Below are positions 6,253 through 9,342 of a stretch of 9,342 nt of DNA, in pieces (within the stretch, counting starts at the first letter, position 1; each line of letters starts with the position of its first letter). Both the position numbers and the translations under genes were made by a program. The notes below the pieces were generated by a model. That model made no database searches and had not been told where the DNA came from. It was given only the letters and a program-made list of their open reading frames with translations. Source of the DNA: Lysobacterales bacterium CG02_land_8_20_14_3_00_62_12 (GTDB lineage: Bacteria > Pseudomonadota > Gammaproteobacteria > Xanthomonadales > Ahniellaceae); NCBI GenBank assembly GCA_002785585.1, contig PEUI01000101.1:3747-13088 (forward strand). Direction: 5' to 3'.

Positions 6253-6714
6253 CTAATCGTGATGCTCGGCCTGTGCCAGAGCCGCATCGCGTTGCGCCGT
6301 GGCGGTGGCCCGATCAACGGCAAGTACGGCGTTGGCAGCGCTCAGGCAGGCATCTTTATCGACGCCGCTGACGGCACCACATTTTTGTTCGGCAATACTA
6401 AAGCGGGCATCGGCTTCGGTGGTCGCCACATCGAAGTCCGCGTTGGCGGTCTTGATCATCGCCGCCGACTCGGCCGCGGTTAATTTCTTCAGCGCCTTGT
6501 TGTCTGAATTGACGTAGGCCTGCTGTGCCGCGGCAACTTGGTCATTGGCCTGGCTGATGGTTTCGTTGGCAGCGTCGCGGGCGTCACCGATGTCTTCCAC
6601 GGCGTTGGCGCGGGCGTTGGCGACATCGTCTGCGGTTTCCGACGGGGTCTCTTTACCACAGCCCACCAGCATCAAGGCGGTAACGATGGCAACGGGGAGC
6701 AATAACTTCTTCAT
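6253..6714 (-). CDS. Ala-rich coiled-coil lipoprotein, 153 aa
   Basis: The N-terminus is a lipoprotein signal: two lysines, a hydrophobic core and the lipobox LVGC with Cys19. The mature chain is rich in Ala, Asp and Glu and almost free of Gly and Pro, which fits long helices or a coiled coil (about 28-110 and 124-150). Two cysteines in KCGAVSGVDKDACLSAANA (Cys112, Cys123) are 10 residues apart and could form a disulfide in the periplasm. A similar C-x10-C hairpin between Ala-rich helices is known to me from uncharacterised proteobacterial envelope proteins, sometimes mislabelled TolA-like. AGGA lies 9 bases before the ATG. The start codon overlaps the stop of a possible upstream small ORF as ATGA. 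No function can be assigned beyond envelope lipoprotein. Confidence 0.85.
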   Translation of the reverse strand: MKKLLLPVAIVTALMLVGCGKETPSETADDVANARANAVEDIGDARDAANETISQANDQVAAAQQAYVNSDNKALKKLTAAESAAMIKTANADFDVATTEADARFSIAEQKCGAVSGVDKDACLSAANAVLAVDRATATAQRDAALAQAEHHD

Positions 6715-6908
6715 GGTGTGGATTCCTCATTATGTGGGAGTACGCCAGCACCCGGCTGCGGGCGTGGAGGCAAAGGAGTCGCTGCCGGCTTAGCCAGCGC
6801 AGTCCACGCGCTGCTGTCGGCGGGCGGCAGGAACCGGGCGATCAGCGCCCATTGCTGGGTCGTTTCGGCATTCAGCAACCCGGTATCGCCGAACGAAATG
6901 TGCGTCAT
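6711..6908 (-). CDS. Doubtful small ORF in the lipoprotein set, 65 aa
   Basis: An ATG at 6908 (or GTG at 6914) opens a 65-residue frame 18 bases after the entericidin-like gene. It ends in a 4-base ATGA overlap with the next lipoprotein gene. The first 40 or so codons mostly end in G or C, as the real genes here do. The last 25 are Pro-rich (PAATPLPPRPQPGAG) with a less clear codon pattern. It has no ribosome-binding site, no signal peptide and no family I recognise. It may be a real coupled gene, a remnant, or chance. Confidence 0.35.
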   Translation of the reverse strand: MTHISFGDTGLLNAETTQQWALIARFLPPADSSAWTALAKPAATPLPPRPQPGAGVLPHNEESTP

Positions 6909-6926
6909 TGCCACGCTGCCGCCGCG

Positions 6927-7127
6927 TCAACGACGATCATCGCCGTCAGCCTCACGGCGCTCTTCGCGACGCTCTTTGGCGTCGTGGCGGTCCGCTTTTT
7001 TCTGAATGGATTTGCCAGCGGATTCGGCATCCTCTCCCACGCCGCGCATGGTGTTGCACGCGCCCATGCTGAAAGCGAAGGCGCTGATGAATAACAGCGG
7101 CAGAACCTTGTAAATGCGGATGCTCAT
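6927..7127 (-). CDS. Entericidin-like small lipoprotein, 66 aa
   Basis: This is a small lipid-anchored peptide of the entericidin A/B family. A short basic start (MSIRIYK) leads into a hydrophobic stretch and the lipobox SMGAC with Cys24. The mature part begins CNTMRGVGEDAESAGKSIQKKA, matching the family pattern C-N-T-x-x-G-x-G-x-D then G-x-x-I. It differs from the E. coli peptides (about 41-48 aa) by a highly charged tail of about 20 residues (RHDAKERREERREADGDDRR). GGAG lies 7 bases before the ATG and fixes the start; the open frame that continues upstream to 7505 has neither a site nor protein-like content. In E. coli entericidins A and B form an antidote-toxin pair linked to lysis in stationary phase. 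Only one copy is seen here, so that role cannot be assumed. It heads a minus-strand set with the genes at 6908-6711 and 6714-6253. Confidence 0.85.
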   Translation of the reverse strand: MSIRIYKVLPLLFISAFAFSMGACNTMRGVGEDAESAGKSIQKKADRHDAKERREERREADGDDRR

Positions 7128-7636
7128 GGTGATCTCCAGGAGATAACTTTGCCTGTTCCATTCCGCCGATCCCACCAAGACCAGGAACCGCGGCGCCAGG
7201 GTCGGAAGACCCCAACCCCGGCAAAGGCTAAGCGACGCCATCAGCCGGGTCGGTGCGGTGGCGAACCGATTGGCCACGGCCATGTCACTGGCCACTGCGG
7301 CTCGCAACGTGCCAGCCAAGGCACTGCCGCAGAGGCCGCAACCGCGAAGTGTGTGCGCTGGCGGACAGATGCCAAGGCCTGGGAGCGGTGTACTGAGACG
7401 CCGCTGCGATCGCACTGATACGCGCGGCGTCAAGCAAGCCATCGCGACTTTGCAGCGCCATCGTTGATCGGCGCTGCGGTAGTCACCCGCAACGGTCAAC
7501 AGCAACCCGGCCAGGTGTCAAAATCAGGACAGGCGACGATGTTCGAATACGGCGCGCAGCGCTCCGGAACCAAACCTTGTGGGCCTGCGCCGATGCGCCG
7601 TGAAGCGCGGTCTGGCTGCGCGTCGGGGCGATCACG
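7128..7636. other. 509-base gap between divergent genes, no convincing gene
   Basis: This stretch separates the entericidin-like gene (minus) from the glucan synthase gene (plus) and should hold both promoters. Open frames cross it on both strands, but none has a ribosome-binding site or recognisable protein. Small hairpins are present: GGGTC-GGAA-GACCC (7199-7212) and GTGCC-AGCCAA-GGCAC (7309-7324). I could not find a good -35/-10 pair for either gene. Its length leaves room for a small RNA or a long structured leader, but nothing proves one. Confidence 0.5.
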
Positions 7637-9342
7637 ATGAACATCCGATGGAACCGATGGCGACGCTCGGGTGGCATCAGGAAACTCATTCGCCAATGGC
7701 GTAAGCGGCACTTTGGGCCGCACCCGAACGGCCACCGCGCGCCGTTGCGCGCTGAGCTGTTCAGCACCGACCAGATGGAACAACACGGCAAGGCGCTGGC
7801 GCGAATCCACACACTGAGCCACACCGCGCCAAGCAACCGGCTGCTACAACAGCTGGATGAAAATGAGCAGCTGTTGATGGTCAGCTACGATTTGCTGACG
7901 GCAGCGGTTACTGCACGTTCGCGCATCGCCCCAGCGGGCGAGTGGCTGCTCGACAATTTCTACTTGATCGAAGAGCAGATTCGCGCCGCTCGACTGCATT
8001 TGCCCAAGGGCTACAGCCGCGAATTGCCACGATTGGCGCGCGGCCCTTCCAGCGGATTGCCCCGCGTCTATGATTTGGCGCTGGAAGCGATTTCGCATGG
8101 TGACGGTCGCGTCGACGCCGAGGCTCTGCTCAAGTTTGTGGCGGCTTATCAGTCCGTCAGCCCGCTCACCCTGGGCGAGCTCTGGGCCATTCCGATCATG
8201 TTGCGGCTGGCCTTGATTGAAAATCTGTGTCGGGTCGGCGCCCGCATCAGCGCGGACCGCAGGCACGTCAACCAAGCCCAGAACTGGGCCGACCAGATGA
8301 TCGAGATGGCCGCCAACGATCCGAAAAATCTGATCCTGGTGATCGCCGACATGGCACGCTCGGCACCACCGATGGTCGGCCCGTTTATCGCCGAACTGGC
8401 GCGTCGCCTGCAAGGACATGGTCCGGCCCTGGCGTTGCCGCTGACCTGGATTGAACAGCATCTCGCCGAATCGAGTCTGACCATTGAGCGAGTGGTGCTG
8501 TTGGAAAACCAGCAACAGGCTGCCGACCAGGTTTCGATCAGCAACAGCATCGGCAGTCTGCGGTTTCTTGGCGCCATGGACTGGCGGATATTCGTGGAGA
8601 CCATGAGTGTCGTTGAAGCCATCCTCGGCGAAGATGCCGCCAAAAGCTATCGGGCGATGGATTTCGCCAGCCGTGATCGCTACCGACATGTCGTTGACCG
8701 CATCGCCAAGCAGAGTCGTCGCTCCGAAGCCGAAGTCGCGCGCCTCGCCATCGACCTGGCCCAGCACAGCGCTGATCGGGTCGGCAGCAACGCCCACACT
8801 GCCCATGTGGGCTACTACCTGATCGATCAGGGACTGCCGCAGTTGGAGCGCGCGGCGGAAGCGCGCTTGCCGCCGCTGACCCGGATCCGGCGCTGGCTGG
8901 GGCAGACGCCGTTGGCGCTCTATCTCGGCGCGCTCGCGCTCATCACAACGCTATCGACGTGGGCGGTGCTGACACTGGCCAGTGGGCCGCACTTTGCCGG
9001 TTGGCGCCTGCTGCTGCCGGCCATGCTGGTGGCGTTGGCTGCAAGCAAGCTGGCGGCGGCGTTGGTGAATTGGGTGGCCACACAATTGCTGGTACCGCAA
9101 CGCTTGCCGCGCATGGATTTTTCGCAAGGTATACCGACCACCATGAGCACTTTGGTGGTGGTGCCGTGCCTGTTGCTGAGTGCGGAAAATATCGATGAGC
9201 TGTTGCAATCGCTGGAAGTGCGATTTCTGGGTAATCAGGACGAACACCTGTACTTCTGCCTGCTCAGTGACTTCGGCGATGCCGCCGAAGCAACGCTGGC
9301 CAGCGATCAGCCGCTGTTGCAACAGACGCAATTGGGCATCGA
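7637..9342 (+). CDS. ndvB: Cyclic beta-1,2-glucan synthase (NdvB/ChvB type), N-terminal fragment, cut by window end
   Basis: The frame is open without a stop from ATG 7637 to the window edge, giving 568 residues of a protein family usually near 2,800 aa. These inner-membrane enzymes use UDP-glucose to start, extend and close cyclic beta-1,2-glucans, which are periplasmic osmoregulatory and host-interaction glycans. The family opening is clear: ELFSTDQMEQHGKALA (40-55), then DNFYLIEEQIRAARLHLPKG and the LPRLARG and AYQSVSPLTLGELWAIP motifs, a helical cytoplasmic region. Two membrane helices follow (about 426-448 and 456-476), then the start of the GT84 glycosyltransferase domain with TLVVVPCLL (505-513), LEVRFLGNQD and LLSDFGDA (Asp545, Asp548). 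An in-frame TGA at 7601 and no other start codon between make ATG 7637 the first possible start. The ribosome-binding site is weak (GGGG about 9 bases upstream). The catalytic core and the C-terminal GH94 phosphorylase domain, if present, lie outside the window, so activity cannot be judged. Confidence 0.9.
   Translation, partial: MNIRWNRWRRSGGIRKLIRQWRKRHFGPHPNGHRAPLRAELFSTDQMEQHGKALARIHTLSHTAPSNRLLQQLDENEQLLMVSYDLLTAAVTARSRIAPAGEWLLDNFYLIEEQIRAARLHLPKGYSRELPRLARGPSSGLPRVYDLALEAISHGDGRVDAEALLKFVAAYQSVSPLTLGELWAIPIMLRLALIENLCRVGARISADRRHVNQAQNWADQMIEMAANDPKNLILVIADMARSAPPMVGPFIAELARRLQGHGPALALPLTWIEQHLAESSLTIERVVLLENQQQAADQVSISNSIGSLRFLGAMDWRIFVETMSVVEAILGEDAAKSYRAMDFASRDRYRHVVDRIAKQSRRSEAEVARLAIDLAQHSADRVGSNAHTAHVGYYLIDQGLPQLERAAEARLPPLTRIRRWLGQTPLALYLGALALITTLSTWAVLTLASGPHFAGWRLLLPAMLVALAASKLAAALVNWVATQLLVPQRLPRMDFSQGIPTTMSTLVVVPCLLLSAENIDELLQSLEVRFLGNQDEHLYFCLLSDFGDAAEATLASDQPLLQQTQLGI

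Noticed and set aside
6074..6256. 60-residue plus-strand frame starting at TTG directly after the rlmM stop, covering the 15-bp repeats
   Set aside because: It has no ribosome-binding site, a rare start codon, and Pro/Gly-rich content explained by the tandem repeat; the 3' end runs into the opposite-strand lipoprotein gene.
7128..7505. N-terminal extension of the entericidin-like frame to 192 residues
   Set aside because: A good ribosome-binding site and lipoprotein signal fix the start at 7127; the upstream part is not protein-like.
7844..8806. 320-residue minus-strand open frame
   Set aside because: It is antisense to the NdvB-type synthase, whose plus-strand reading matches family motifs throughout.

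Overview
The window is GC-rich DNA with densely packed, mostly cell-envelope genes. It most likely comes from a gammaproteobacterium. The main pointer is a convincing RlmM (23S rRNA C2498 2'-O-methyltransferase), a family typical of Gammaproteobacteria, supported by an entericidin-type lipoprotein. The genus cannot be told from the sequence. No mobile element, CRISPR array, tRNA or rRNA is visible, and nothing amounts to a new defence or mobile system.

Layout. (1) Positions 1-150 are a leader containing a perfect GC-rich palindrome. (2) An exported gluzincin-like metallopeptidase (151-1386, +) is followed by a hairpin-rich spacer and a glycine-zipper outer-membrane lipoprotein (1493-1972, +). 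(3) These run convergently into a minus-strand block: a FAH-family hydrolase resembling fumarylpyruvate hydrolase (4927-4235), then mscL (4096-3683) with its own likely promoter, then a secreted carboxypeptidase-Q-like M28 peptidase (3612-2137). (4) rlmM (5033-6073, +) is divergent from the hydrolase and has a TACAAT box placed so that its mRNA may be leaderless. (5) A spacer with a 15-bp tandem repeat separates rlmM from a minus-strand lipoprotein set: an entericidin-like peptide (7127-6927), a doubtful small ORF (6908-6711) and an Ala-rich coiled-coil lipoprotein (6714-6253). (6) After about 510 bases without a convincing gene comes the first fifth of a very large plus-strand cyclic beta-1,2-glucan synthase (NdvB/ChvB type), cut by the window end.

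How the genes may fit together. MscL (hypo-osmotic shock valve) and NdvB (periplasmic osmoregulated glucan) both serve osmotic adaptation. Three lipoproteins and two exported metallopeptidases also belong to the envelope. This is a shared theme, not evidence of one pathway: the genes lie in several transcription units on both strands. The hydrolase and rlmM are metabolic and ribosomal outliers.
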